Shown here: positions 45,898 through 54,041 of the stretch, in pieces | Numbering within the stretch: position 1 is the first letter of the stretch | How the letters are laid out: every line of letters starts with the position of its first letter | NCBI GenBank assembly: GCA_019058445.1 | Contig: JAHPZA010000009.1 | Coordinates: forward strand, 518,310 to 582,309 | Length of the DNA stretch: 64,000 bases | Direction: 5' to 3' | DNA from: Promethearchaeota archaeon | GTDB lineage: Archaea > Asgardarchaeota > Lokiarchaeia > Sigyniarchaeales > SOKP01 | Notes under the pieces: model-generated | What the model was told of the DNA's origin: nothing | Database searches by the model: none | Seen by the model: only the letters and a program-made list of their open reading frames with translations | Made by a program: the position numbers and the translations under genes

Positions 45898-46504
45898 TGA
45901 TAATTCTTGTTTGATGCAATTGGATGTCAGAGAGTGTTTTATGGGTCTTACGATATGAGAGAATCTTCTCTCCGAGTAATAAGCCGATCTCGGAAGGGTA
46001 AGTTAAATTATTGCCATTCTCTATAAACAAATAAGGAAATGTCATTTTTAGTATCTTAATATTTCTAAGCAACTCGGTATTGGCCAATTTCAAATTAAAT
46101 CCCTTACCCCTTGTTACATGCTTAAAGGTGTAGGTGATATCACTGAATAGTTTTGCATTGGTATGAGTCATATTGATTTGATGAGGAATTAGAGTACGTG
46201 TGTCATCTTTATGAGCAGTTAGATACAGAGCACCATTGACAAATTTCTTTTCTAAGTGATGCCCGAGAAATATCTGTTTAAAAAGCTTCTGAAATTTTAA
46301 AATTAACGAAATGATATCATTAGCATCTTGTGTAGAGAGCTCAAGATATTTTGCAAGCTTTTCATAGTTGAGTTTTTTATGATAATTTCCTTCGAACGCT
46401 TCTAATGCCTTTAATATGCTGTATACCTTGGTAAATGATTCTTTTCGTTGTCCTTCATGTCTTTTTCCATGATCGCTCTCATGCACGTTCTGATCCGATA
46501 CCAT
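45884..46504 (-). CDS. Winged-helix DNA-binding-like protein
   Basis: 206 aa. Residues 22-90 read as a helix-turn-helix (VYSILKALEAFEGNYHKKLNYEKLAKYLELSTQDANDIISLILKFQKLF). A beta-rich part follows (GALYLTAHKDDTRTLIPHQ, LFIENGNNLTYPSEIGLLLG) that could hold a second wing or effector domain. No family recognised. It overlaps the downstream Hef-like gene by 14 nt, so both are made from one mRNA; control or loading of the helicase is a guess. A T-rich promoter lies at 46521-46540. Confidence 0.65.
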   Translation of the reverse strand: MVSDQNVHESDHGKRHEGQRKESFTKVYSILKALEAFEGNYHKKLNYEKLAKYLELSTQDANDIISLILKFQKLFKQIFLGHHLEKKFVNGALYLTAHKDDTRTLIPHQINMTHTNAKLFSDITYTFKHVTRGKGFNLKLANTELLRNIKILKMTFPYLFIENGNNLTYPSEIGLLLGEKILSYRKTHKTLSDIQLHQTRIIIEGE

Positions 46505-46520
46505 AGAATTAGAATCTAAT

Positions 46521-46540
46521 AAAATTATTTAAAGGAAAAA
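46521..46540 (-). promoter_or_regulatory. T-rich core promoter (minus strand)
   Basis: Read on the minus strand: TTTTTCCTTTAAATAATTTT, about 20-35 nt before the ATG at 46504 of the wHTH-Hef unit. Confidence 0.55.
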
Positions 46541-46573
46541 CGATTAAATACCCATTCTACCATAAAAAATCTA

Positions 46574-46590
46574 TTTTTTCTTTATATATT
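46574..46590 (+). promoter_or_regulatory. T-rich core promoter
   Basis: TTTTTTCTTTATATATT, back to back with the minus-strand copy at 46521-46540. It should drive the plus-strand run from 46645. Confidence 0.6.
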
Positions 46591-46632
46591 CCTATGAGAT
46601 ATATCATAATAATAAAAAGGAGTTTACGAAAA

Positions 46633-46647
46633 GGTGAATAGCACATT
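46633..46647 (+). promoter_or_regulatory. SD GGTG with ATT start for the small TM protein
   Basis: GGTG at 46633-46636, 8 nt, then in-frame ATT at 46645. The only conventional start, TTG at 46669, has no SD at a workable distance and would cut into the TM segment. Confidence 0.4.
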
Positions 46648-46989
46648 AAGATAATTATTTATTTTATATTGATTATCGCATTCTTAATGTTTTACCAGAA
46701 AAATCCGATATTTGCAATAATTCTAATCGGATTAATGTTAGGAATTTATCTGTTTGTTAAGGCGCGAAAGGCAAGAGGAAATAATACCTCCAATTCGTTC
46801 TTGAGCGGTTCCAAAAACCCTCAGACTAGTAATACAGATGAGTTATTAAGATTTTTGTTGCTCCAACAAATAATCGGTTCTGGAAAATCTTCCTTTATCA
46901 AATATTCACCACATCCTAAAAAATTAACCAAGCGCCAAGAAAAGATTGAAAGGACTAAAAAGGAAGTACTTGAATTATTAGAGCCTTAG
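46645..46989 (+). CDS. Small N-terminally anchored membrane protein
   Basis: 114 aa if initiated at ATT 46645 (106 from TTG 46669). The N-terminus is very hydrophobic (two short helices, with PIFAIILIGLMLGIYLFV as the second), followed by a basic, polar cytosolic tail of about 65 residues (KARKARGN ... KKLTKRQEKIERTKKEVLELLE). No known family. It is the first gene of the plus-strand RadB-FEN1-roadblock-GTPase-helicase run and ends 8 nt before the RadB-like start. Confidence 0.55.
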   Translation: MKIIIYFILIIAFLMFYQKNPIFAIILIGLMLGIYLFVKARKARGNNTSNSFLSGSKNPQTSNTDELLRFLLLQQIIGSGKSSFIKYSPHPKKLTKRQEKIERTKKEVLELLEP

Positions 46990-46997
46990 GGATCAAA

Positions 46998-47705
46998 ATG
47001 CAAGGTGTTTCATTCGACCTATTAGAGCTTAAACTCCCTCATAAGCATGTCATTTCAATTTCTGGTCCTTCAGGCATGGGAAAAACTACATTAGCTTTAT
47101 CTTTAGTTGGAAATTTGTTGGAAGCGTCCTTTTCTCTTAATGAAAACGGTATATGGATTCAAGCCAGTGAAATATTCTCCAAGAAACGGTTGAAATCTAT
47201 GTTTTCAGAAGAGTCTATGAAATTTAAATACTTCAATGAGCAGATCTTCATTATTCCTTCTAGAAAGCCATGTTCTAACTATTGTGAACTCCTGTCTATT
47301 TTAAAAAAAATAACGGCTGAAGAGATTCTCCTCCCTCCCGACCTAAGATGTATCGTAATAGACAACATCTCTCATCACTTGCGCTACGAAATCTCTTTAT
47401 TCGAGGAAATTAAAGATATAGTAAGATGTCTAAATGATTTCTTTGACAATTATTTATTACCACTTATCCTATTTTGCATTCGACAGAATGTGTATCTTGT
47501 CTTAATTCATGAAGCGACATTTGACGTTACTCAAGGAGAAACACGACCATTTTTCTATAAATTATATGAGAGAATAGATGCACTTCATATCAACTTACAT
47601 AAGAAGAATAGGAATAATATAATAGAGTTGAGAGTCGGCAAGGAGTATATGAAATATAAGTACTATCTTGCGAATTGTGGAATCGTGTTGATGGAAAGTA
47701 TGTAA
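46998..47705 (+). CDS. RadB/RecA-like P-loop ATPase
   Basis: 235 aa. Walker A GPSGMGKTT at residues 23-31 follows the strand HVISIS. A Walker B-like strand CIVIDNISHHL is near residue 120, and VYLVLIHEA at about 172 is the sensor strand preceding a mobile loop. Size and order fit the RadB/KaiC-like single-domain RecA superfamily, involved in recombination regulation. No N-terminal HhH domain is present, as in RadB. The C-terminus has the beta-hairpin IIELRVGKEYMKYKYYLANCGI, like the last strands of RadB. It is closely linked to the FEN1-like gene. Confidence 0.7.
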   Translation: MQGVSFDLLELKLPHKHVISISGPSGMGKTTLALSLVGNLLEASFSLNENGIWIQASEIFSKKRLKSMFSEESMKFKYFNEQIFIIPSRKPCSNYCELLSILKKITAEEILLPPDLRCIVIDNISHHLRYEISLFEEIKDIVRCLNDFFDNYLLPLILFCIRQNVYLVLIHEATFDVTQGETRPFFYKLYERIDALHINLHKKNRNNIIELRVGKEYMKYKYYLANCGIVLMESM

Positions 47706-47723
47706 GATATGCCTTTAATCTAA

Positions 47724-47740
47724 TTTTTTCTTTTTATAAT
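47724..47740 (+). promoter_or_regulatory. T-rich core promoter
   Basis: TTTTTTCTTTTTATAAT about 25 nt before the FEN1-like ATG at 47762, implying a leaderless transcript, partly inside the end of the previous gene's 3' flank. Confidence 0.5.
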
Positions 47741-47761
47741 CATAAATTAAATATGAATAAT

Positions 47762-48856
47762 ATGGGAGTAAAATTACAGAATCTTATACAGCGAAAGCCA
47801 ATTCATGTATCAGATTTAAAAGGTAAGATAGTAGCTGTAGATGCTCCTAACATCATTTTCTCCCTGCTTAACTTTTCCTATAAAAATAAGCAGTATAGTG
47901 CTTCTAATTTAATGACTGATAGAACCCAGAGAGCAATATCGCATCTTTATGGGTTGTTGTTTAGGATAAATTTTTTCTACACGAAAAAAATATTTCCAAT
48001 CTTTTGCTTTGATGGGCGCGATTCGGAGTTGAAACACGTAATAAGCAAGGACCAACTTGCCGATTTTCAAGTTATAAATAGATGGTATCAAGAAGCGATT
48101 GAAAGCAATAATTTTAAGATAGCACGCAAAATTGCCTTAGGAAAAGAATTTTTATGGCCCAATATTATAACCGAATCAAAACAATTGCTTAATGCATTAG
48201 GTGTTCCATATATTGATTCTCCCGCCTCAGCAGAATCACAATGTGCACATTTGGTAAAAGGAGGGATTGCTCACTATGCAGTTTCCCAAGACTTCGATAC
48301 ACTATTATTTGGTTGCCCAGCACTGATCCAAAACCTTTCCAAATCTCTGAGAAGAAAAAAAAAAGGCAAATGGATATATAATAAAGTGTCCACCTTTCAA
48401 ATTGATCTAGAGTCAAATTTGAAACAATTAAAATTAGATAGGTTTCAATTAGTAGATTTATCCATGCTATTGGGTACCGATTATAATCCAGGGGTAAAAC
48501 AAATCGGTCCCAAAACCGCATTAGAACTGATCAAAACATATCATAATCTTGAAGGGATTATTGCATCTCAGAAAAATAAGTACAATTTTGCCCAGCTCAC
48601 TTCCGAAAAGATTCAAGCCATTCGCAAGATTTTTTTAATGGCAGATGTTCTGGAAAAACTACCTGACTTGTATTGGGATCCTCCTGATAATACTAGAATC
48701 TTGAAGCTCATGTGTAAAGACCACACGCTCAATCAAGAACGAGTAAAAAATAACATCCAAAAACTTATAGAGAATTATATCTCCTGTAAGGATCATTTTT
48801 ATAAGTTAAAATATGGGCCAAAGCTCATTCAAAAAACGCTTGATATGAGTTTTTAA
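47762..48856 (+). CDS. fen: FEN1/XPG-family flap endonuclease-like protein
   Basis: 364 aa from ATG 47762, where MGVKLQNLI matches the FEN1 N-terminus; an upstream TTG would add 29 unrelated residues. Metal-binding segments: VDAPN (Asp27), FCFDGRDSELK, SPASAESQCAHL, VSQDFDTLLFG and LLGTDYNPGVKQIGPKTALELI (H2TH). In canonical FEN1 the third segment is PSEGEAQAA; here the first Glu is Ser and only the second remains. The C-terminal LIQKTLDMSF resembles a PCNA-interacting PIP box (Q-x-x-L), with Ser for the first aromatic. FEN1 removes 5' flaps in replication and repair. A T-rich promoter at 47724 is its own. Confidence 0.85.
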   Translation: MGVKLQNLIQRKPIHVSDLKGKIVAVDAPNIIFSLLNFSYKNKQYSASNLMTDRTQRAISHLYGLLFRINFFYTKKIFPIFCFDGRDSELKHVISKDQLADFQVINRWYQEAIESNNFKIARKIALGKEFLWPNIITESKQLLNALGVPYIDSPASAESQCAHLVKGGIAHYAVSQDFDTLLFGCPALIQNLSKSLRRKKKGKWIYNKVSTFQIDLESNLKQLKLDRFQLVDLSMLLGTDYNPGVKQIGPKTALELIKTYHNLEGIIASQKNKYNFAQLTSEKIQAIRKIFLMADVLEKLPDLYWDPPDNTRILKLMCKDHTLNQERVKNNIQKLIENYISCKDHFYKLKYGPKLIQKTLDMSF

Positions 48857-48923
48857 ACCAAAACGGATATAATTAGATTTAATCAGTGATCACAGGAAAA
48901 AAATTATCGAATTAAAAAGAAGG

Positions 48924-48940
48924 TTTTTCCTTTATATATG
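48924..48940 (+). promoter_or_regulatory. T-rich core promoter
   Basis: TTTTTCCTTTATATATG about 50 nt upstream of the roadblock ATG at 48989. It probably drives the roadblock-GTPase pair and following genes. Confidence 0.6.
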
Positions 48941-48988
48941 CTCATTTTAAGGATCTCTTAATAGAAAATAAATGGAGATATAAACATT

Positions 48989-49540
48989 ATGTCAATAAAT
49001 ACCATTCCTAAAGTATTATATCGAAATAAAATAGCAGCGATCTTAGATGAGGTAAGAGATAATTATGGAAAGCTCACCCGTAAAGGATATGTTTATGGGC
49101 TTATTGCCGTCGATCAAGATGCTAAAATTATTGCTATTGATTCCCGATTTGATCGTAGCTTAAATTATTGGGATTTAAGCTCTATAGGTGCCGCTTTATA
49201 TGGGGTTTCCCGACAAGGACAGGACTTTTTTGATGCAAATTACTTGGATCGAGCTTCCATTATTTATAATAACCTACAATTATTTGTAAGGTCCATTGGG
49301 CAAGTGAATATCCATAAAAAGGGGAAAAGAGAGATTCTTATTATACTTTTAGCAGATATAAATGTAAATATTGGAGTAATCATATTACAAATGAGCCACT
49401 TTGGTATGAAAATTAAGAATGAAATAGAAAAAAGTGGGAGCATAAAAGATACATTGAAAATGAGTGAAAGGGAACTGAAGGAACACATCAAGAAGCTGAA
49501 GAAGGAGATTTTTTCTCAAAAGATTAGCAATACATCCTAA
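48989..49540 (+). CDS. Roadblock/LC7 (MglB-like) protein
   Basis: 183 aa. The roadblock fold spans residues about 8-140: helix IAAILDEVRDNYG, strand VYGLIAVDQDAKIIAIDS, helix LSSIGAALYGVSRQGQDFF, strands ASIIYNNLQLFVRSI and ILIILLADINVNIGVIILQ, and the C-terminal helix. A 40-residue charged coil is appended. It is placed 22 nt before an MglA-type GTPase gene, the order found for bacterial mglB-mglA, so it is the likely GAP or regulator of that GTPase. Confidence 0.85.
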   Translation: MSINTIPKVLYRNKIAAILDEVRDNYGKLTRKGYVYGLIAVDQDAKIIAIDSRFDRSLNYWDLSSIGAALYGVSRQGQDFFDANYLDRASIIYNNLQLFVRSIGQVNIHKKGKREILIILLADINVNIGVIILQMSHFGMKIKNEIEKSGSIKDTLKMSERELKEHIKKLKKEIFSQKISNTS

Positions 49541-49562
49541 TCAAAAAGAGGTTATAACAACT

Positions 49563-50204
49563 ATGAAAAGTTCAGAAGCCCCTCTTAATGACACAACAGA
49601 AGTTAAGCCAAATATCCACAGCGATGGAATTATTCAGTTTAAGATTGTATATTGGGGTCCCGGAGAGTCGGGAAAGACTACTAATTTCATGCGACTTAAA
49701 GAAAAATTTCATCATACCAAACTCACAGATGGATATTCCATCGAGACAACCGAAGGGCGAACGTTGTGGCAAGATTCAGTGTTTCTCTCCTTTAAATTCA
49801 ACATCAATGATAAAAAGTACAATATTATTACCCAAATAGTGACCTGTACAGGGCAAGAAAGATTTTTATCTACCAGAGAATATGTACTAGACGGAGCAGA
49901 TGGTATTATCTTCATCGCTGATTCTCATAAGGATATGAAAGAACAAAACAAACGTAGTTTTCGAGAATTACTCAATTTTACCCAACACAAAAAAATCCCT
50001 TATATTGTACAATTAAATAAACGAGATATCCAAGAGGCTATTGGCTTAGAAGATTTTAAGAATATGTTGGAACTATCTAAAGATGAAAAATATCCAGATG
50101 GAACGTACGTCGTCTATCCGGCAATTGCCCTGAGTGGAGAGAACGTTGTGGAATGCTTTCAAGATTTAATCGTCCAAATCGTGTTAGAATATTTTAATCT
50201 TTAA
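49563..50204 (+). CDS. MglA-type small GTPase
   Basis: 213 aa. G1 YWGPGESGKTTN (residues 30-41) and the switch I-side TEGRTLWQD are typical of MglA. G3 reads TCTGQE instead of DxxGQ, the first Asp being Thr, as MglA also has TVPGQ. G4 NKRD is intact, and G5 may be ALSG. An N-terminal 20-residue polar tail precedes the domain; no lipidation motif is seen. MglA proteins govern polarity or positioning through roadblock GAPs such as the gene just upstream. Asgard genomes hold many such GTPases, but one linked to helicases and a FEN1 paralogue is unusual. Confidence 0.9.
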   Translation: MKSSEAPLNDTTEVKPNIHSDGIIQFKIVYWGPGESGKTTNFMRLKEKFHHTKLTDGYSIETTEGRTLWQDSVFLSFKFNINDKKYNIITQIVTCTGQERFLSTREYVLDGADGIIFIADSHKDMKEQNKRSFRELLNFTQHKKIPYIVQLNKRDIQEAIGLEDFKNMLELSKDEKYPDGTYVVYPAIALSGENVVECFQDLIVQIVLEYFNL

Positions 50205-50215
50205 GCTATAAAGTA

Positions 50216-50228
50216 GGTGATAAAAATA
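50216..50228 (+). promoter_or_regulatory. SD GGTGAT with ATA start after the GTPase gene
   Basis: GGTGAT (50216-50221) is followed by in-frame ATA at 50226. A GTG at 50217 exists in the same frame but is part of the SD itself, so the ribosome bound there would start at ATA. Confidence 0.4.
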
Positions 50229-51422
50229 GATACGGGTTTAGATTTCATCCAGCCAGAATTTTTAAGCATTTTATTTTTCCAACAGAAGAATTTAGTGGTA
50301 TTTCCTTATGTAGATTTAAAACATCTGCACGGATTGGAAAATTTCACCGTGGGATATAATATTATTGATTTGGAATCCACTGCCTTATATAATATTAAAG
50401 AGATTATTGAATTTGAGGCAAATAACAGTTATTCTCAGAGCAAGACATTGTTTTTTATTTATGGGTTGGACAAAGCGAAAGTGCAAGAGATCATGGATAT
50501 CAAAGGGATTCACTGTGTGCTCAATACTAATGATGATGTAAAAATGCTTGCTGATAGGAATGAAGATTTTGTATTTTATAATAAAAAAAACAACACATTC
50601 ATCAATTATCATACTCCTCGGGATGAGTTAAAGTTTGAGCGTCATTTAATTACTACGTCTCAGAATGAAACCATATTATATGAAAAAATCCAGAAAATTA
50701 AAATTATGGCGACCAAAATATTTACCGAAATCAATACTCATCCTGAGTCATATGAATTAGGATTATCTAAGATTCTTCAAGATTATAACCTGTCATACTG
50801 GGAAAAAATATTAGATTTTACCCGTTCTTACTTTCAGATCGAGATACCTGTAAAAAACCTCCCTCGAAATAGCAAAGCTATAAAATATACCTTCACATTA
50901 GATTCAAATGAGCAGCACATAGATATATTGAGGGAGTTTTCTTTCATTAAATCACTAAATAAGCATATTGCTAATGAATTTGTGAAATTACTACATGTAT
51001 ATAGAGGTGAAAAGGTAAATCCTGCTCATTTAGAGATAAAGCAAATGTATCACCCTCAAAAATTATATGTTTATTTACGCACTCATCATTGGAAAGAGCA
51101 AATTGATCCTTATTTTTTATCTCAGTTAAGCAAAATGAAACTTACCGGCTATACGCTTACTCAGAAAGATAAAGAAGATCTTCTAACATTATTTAATAAG
51201 TTTGGTGCAAAAATGAATCTTTCTCCAGAGATTACCCCTCAAAAACAAATGGCAATACCACATAGGAAATTAGTTTTGAAATCAGAATTTTCATTTCATG
51301 AGCACCCTTTAAAAGAAAAAGATAATCTAATCCCTAAAGCCAAAGATTTAGAAAATTATAAAGCATTCATTTTTAAACGATTACGAGAAATTGAGGCATT
51401 ACTGGCGAAAAAATTTTCATGA
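50226..51422 (+). CDS. Unrecognised protein downstream of the GTPase
   Basis: About 398 aa. The N-terminal half alternates strands and helices (FFQQKNLVVFPYVDLKHL, GYNIIDLESTALYNIKEII, TLFFIYGLDKAKVQEIMDI, GIHCVLNTNDDVKMLAD), consistent with a Rossmann-like or receiver-like alpha/beta domain without a P-loop. The second half is helical, with basic patches. No TM or signal. It starts 12-22 nt after the GTPase stop, so it could be its effector, or work with the helicase that follows. No family recognised. Confidence 0.65.
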   Translation: MDTGLDFIQPEFLSILFFQQKNLVVFPYVDLKHLHGLENFTVGYNIIDLESTALYNIKEIIEFEANNSYSQSKTLFFIYGLDKAKVQEIMDIKGIHCVLNTNDDVKMLADRNEDFVFYNKKNNTFINYHTPRDELKFERHLITTSQNETILYEKIQKIKIMATKIFTEINTHPESYELGLSKILQDYNLSYWEKILDFTRSYFQIEIPVKNLPRNSKAIKYTFTLDSNEQHIDILREFSFIKSLNKHIANEFVKLLHVYRGEKVNPAHLEIKQMYHPQKLYVYLRTHHWKEQIDPYFLSQLSKMKLTGYTLTQKDKEDLLTLFNKFGAKMNLSPEITPQKQMAIPHRKLVLKSEFSFHEHPLKEKDNLIPKAKDLENYKAFIFKRLREIEALLAKKFS

Positions 51423-51452
51423 CACCTTAGATTTTTCATTTAATTACCAATC

Positions 51453-51467
51453 TGTTTTTTATTTAAA
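51453..51467 (+). promoter_or_regulatory. Possible T-rich promoter near the helicase start
   Basis: TGTTTTTTATTTAAA just before the GGTG SD, and TTTTTCATTTAATTA at 51433-51447 in the stop region of the preceding gene. One of them could be a secondary promoter. The first is too close to the SD to leave a usable leader. Confidence 0.3.
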
Positions 51468-51482
51468 GGTGAAGATAAAATA
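51468..51482 (+). promoter_or_regulatory. SD GGTG with ATA start for the Ski2-like helicase
   Basis: GGTG at 51468-51471, 8 nt, then in-frame ATA at 51480. The frame is open from 51444 and has no ATG/GTG/TTG before TTG 51609, which lies only 24 residues ahead of the P-loop and would remove the Q-motif region. Confidence 0.55.
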
Positions 51483-54029
51483 ACAATTGATAAATTTATA
51501 TCCGAAGATGAGGAATTTGATAAAGAATCTAAGAAATACCAAGAATTTACTAGTTTAATAGGGCATAACACCATTGCCAGAGTCTTAGTAGAATCCAACA
51601 TCCGTGAATTGCGGGATATTCAAGTACGCGCTATAAAGAAAGGGCTTTTTTTTAGAAATTCATTTTTAATTTGTGCTCCTTCAGGAAGTGGAAAGACTTT
51701 AATTGGGGAAGTTTGTGCGATATACAATATACTTCAAAAATTTGGGAAATCAGTGTATTTAGTACCCTTTAAAGCTCTAGCCACTGAGAAATATACCTCA
51801 TTTAAGAAAAAGTATCACCGTTTTGATGTTAAAATTGTACTCTCCATAGGAGATTTTGATGTAGATGATAAAAAATTGGCTGATGCCGATATTATCATTA
51901 CCACTTATGAAAAAATGGACTCCATTTTACGCAATTTCTATGATAAAGAATGGATTAATGAGATTTCCACGATAATCATCGATGAAATTCATATGATAGG
52001 AGAAGCAGATAGAGGTCCCAGATTAGAATCTCTTATCGTAAGGCTCAATGAGTTTTTACATAATCCTCAAATAATAGGTCTTTCGGCAACCATTGCTAAT
52101 GCTCAATTTTTTGCATCGTGGTTATCTTCCCTGGGAAATAAAACAACGTTAATTTCCTCTGATTCACGTCCAGTACCCCTTCATTATCGAGTAGAACTTA
52201 CCCAAAATAAAGATTCCACTATAAAAAAAATAGTAAAAGAGACCTTATCAAATAAAGGACAAGTGTTGATCTTTCTTAAAACCAGGAACGCCACTCAGCA
52301 ATTATCAGAGACTTTGAAAAATCTTGTAAAAACCTATATCGAAGATTCCCAACTAGAGGTTTGTGAACAGTTGAAACGTAAGTTAGAGCCACTCAAGGAT
52401 AGTAATTTAAATTTACAAAAAGTTATTAAATATGGTATTGCATTTCATCACGCGGGACTGATACCAAGAGAGCGAAGACTCGTTGAAGATAATTTTCGAA
52501 GCCATAATCTTAAAGTTATTTGTTGTACAACCACCCTTTCAGCAGGAGTAAATGTGCCTGCACGGGTGGTGATTTTAAAAGATTTTAAAAAATACGTTAC
52601 CTCAGGTTATAATATTAAAAATTTCACCGGATTTCATGAAAATGGAGATGGTTTTAGCTATTTCAAGGCTTTTTCGGCAAATGAAGTATTTCAAATGCTT
52701 GGAAGAGCCGGACGCCCCGGACTTGATACCGTGGGATATGGATATTTACTAGCCAAAGATCTTGATGAAAAGATGTTTATTGAAGAACACTATTTTCACA
52801 ATTATACGTCGCAACGAAAACTTCTTCCCAAATACAATGATTTAACCTCAGAGTTGAACAATCTTCATATTCTCAAAGAACAAGTACTTTTACGGGTGTA
52901 TGAAGAGCAAAATATCACTATTGAGCAATTAAAACTATTTTTCGAAAAAACCTATTTTTGGTATACCATCACTAAGAAGTTGCAAGCAAACCATATTCCT
53001 ATCGATCAGCTGTTAATGATCAGTGAAATGTCTCCTAAAAATATTTTAAAATTACATTCAGATCCGAAAACTCTTCGTAAACTTCACGCGCTACATTGTC
53101 CCAAAAAAATTACGAAAATCACGAGCTCCACAATTTTAGGGCATATAAAAACTGATTATGGGATATATACCTGCCAGTTTGATATAGAAGAGGGAATTAA
53201 ATGCTCTTGTGGGTTTCGAAACGGGCTCTCAGATAATTTTTCTGGGCAGAAAGTTGCATTTGAGTTTTGCCATCATGTGAGTATGTTTTTGCTATATTTA
53301 ATTGAAGAGCCTGACATAAATTTTAAGAAATATGTGAATGATATCATTCCAAAAGCAGTGAGAAACCAATATATATTGAATTATTTATTTGAAAAAGGAC
53401 TAATCATTAAAACCGAGAATGGTAGCTTAAAATGCTCGCATTTTGGAAAGCTCATCATCCGACTTTATTTATATCCTGCATCTGGAGTGCTTATTCGTTA
53501 TAAATTGGAAAATAAAGAGCTAACATCTTATAAAGCGCTTATAGAAGCGGCATATGACGTACTTAAAGCAGAATTTAAAGTGCGTGACAATAAAATGTTA
53601 GAGCCTTTATTAGAGTGGACTGATGAGGAACCAATTGATGCCATCTTAGAACATTTTAAAATAATGGCCGGTGATTTTTATTCAGTTAGAGAGAATATAG
53701 AGAGAGTAATTACTTTTATCGGAACCATTGCTAGGAATTTAGGCACTAGTGATATAGGTTTGCAAGAAAAACTGATAAAAGTATCAGAGATGGCTGAAAC
53801 ACTTAGAATGCGCGTGCATCATGGGATTAAAGAGGAATTATTTGATCTGGTATTGCGCCTACATAACGTAGGAAGAGTACGGGGGCGAATTTTATATGAT
53901 GTAGGGTATCATACCGCAGAACAGGTTAAAAAGGAAAATCCTTATATACTTAATCGAAAAACTGGACTTGGGATTAGTCTATGTAAAAAAATCATTGAAA
54001 GTTCAAAGGGAAGAGAGAAAAAAGAATAA
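51480..54029 (+). CDS. Ski2/Hel308-like DEIH helicase with inserted SWIM zinc finger
   Basis: 849 aa from ATA 51480 (806 from TTG 51609). The extension supplies the segment IGHNTIARVLVESNIRELR before IQVRAIKKGLF, the Q-motif region. Motifs: APSGSGKTLIGE (about 66-77), IIIDEIHMIGEADRG (DEIH 168-171), GLSATIANA, FHHAGLIPRERR, CTTTLSAGVNVPAR and MLGRAGRPG. After the winged-helix part, IKCSCGF...FEFCHHVSMFLL (about 573-604) is a SWIM CxCx(n)CxH zinc finger. The C-terminus carries HhH-like LHNVGRVRGRILYDVG. Hel308-type helicases act at forks; SWIM would add DNA or protein binding. It closes the plus-strand run. Confidence 0.88.
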   Translation: MTIDKFISEDEEFDKESKKYQEFTSLIGHNTIARVLVESNIRELRDIQVRAIKKGLFFRNSFLICAPSGSGKTLIGEVCAIYNILQKFGKSVYLVPFKALATEKYTSFKKKYHRFDVKIVLSIGDFDVDDKKLADADIIITTYEKMDSILRNFYDKEWINEISTIIIDEIHMIGEADRGPRLESLIVRLNEFLHNPQIIGLSATIANAQFFASWLSSLGNKTTLISSDSRPVPLHYRVELTQNKDSTIKKIVKETLSNKGQVLIFLKTRNATQQLSETLKNLVKTYIEDSQLEVCEQLKRKLEPLKDSNLNLQKVIKYGIAFHHAGLIPRERRLVEDNFRSHNLKVICCTTTLSAGVNVPARVVILKDFKKYVTSGYNIKNFTGFHENGDGFSYFKAFSANEVFQMLGRAGRPGLDTVGYGYLLAKDLDEKMFIEEHYFHNYTSQRKLLPKYNDLTSELNNLHILKEQVLLRVYEEQNITIEQLKLFFEKTYFWYTITKKLQANHIPIDQLLMISEMSPKNILKLHSDPKTLRKLHALHCPKKITKITSSTILGHIKTDYGIYTCQFDIEEGIKCSCGFRNGLSDNFSGQKVAFEFCHHVSMFLLYLIEEPDINFKKYVNDIIPKAVRNQYILNYLFEKGLIIKTENGSLKCSHFGKLIIRLYLYPASGVLIRYKLENKELTSYKALIEAAYDVLKAEFKVRDNKMLEPLLEWTDEEPIDAILEHFKIMAGDFYSVRENIERVITFIGTIARNLGTSDIGLQEKLIKVSEMAETLRMRVHHGIKEELFDLVLRLHNVGRVRGRILYDVGYHTAEQVKKENPYILNRKTGLGISLCKKIIESSKGREKKE

Positions 54030-54041
54030 AAAGTAGAAGAA

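Noticed and set aside
50217..50219. GTG as start of the gene after the GTPase
   Set aside because: The GTG is part of the GGTGAT SD; ATA at 50226 is at a more sensible distance, though the difference is only three residues.
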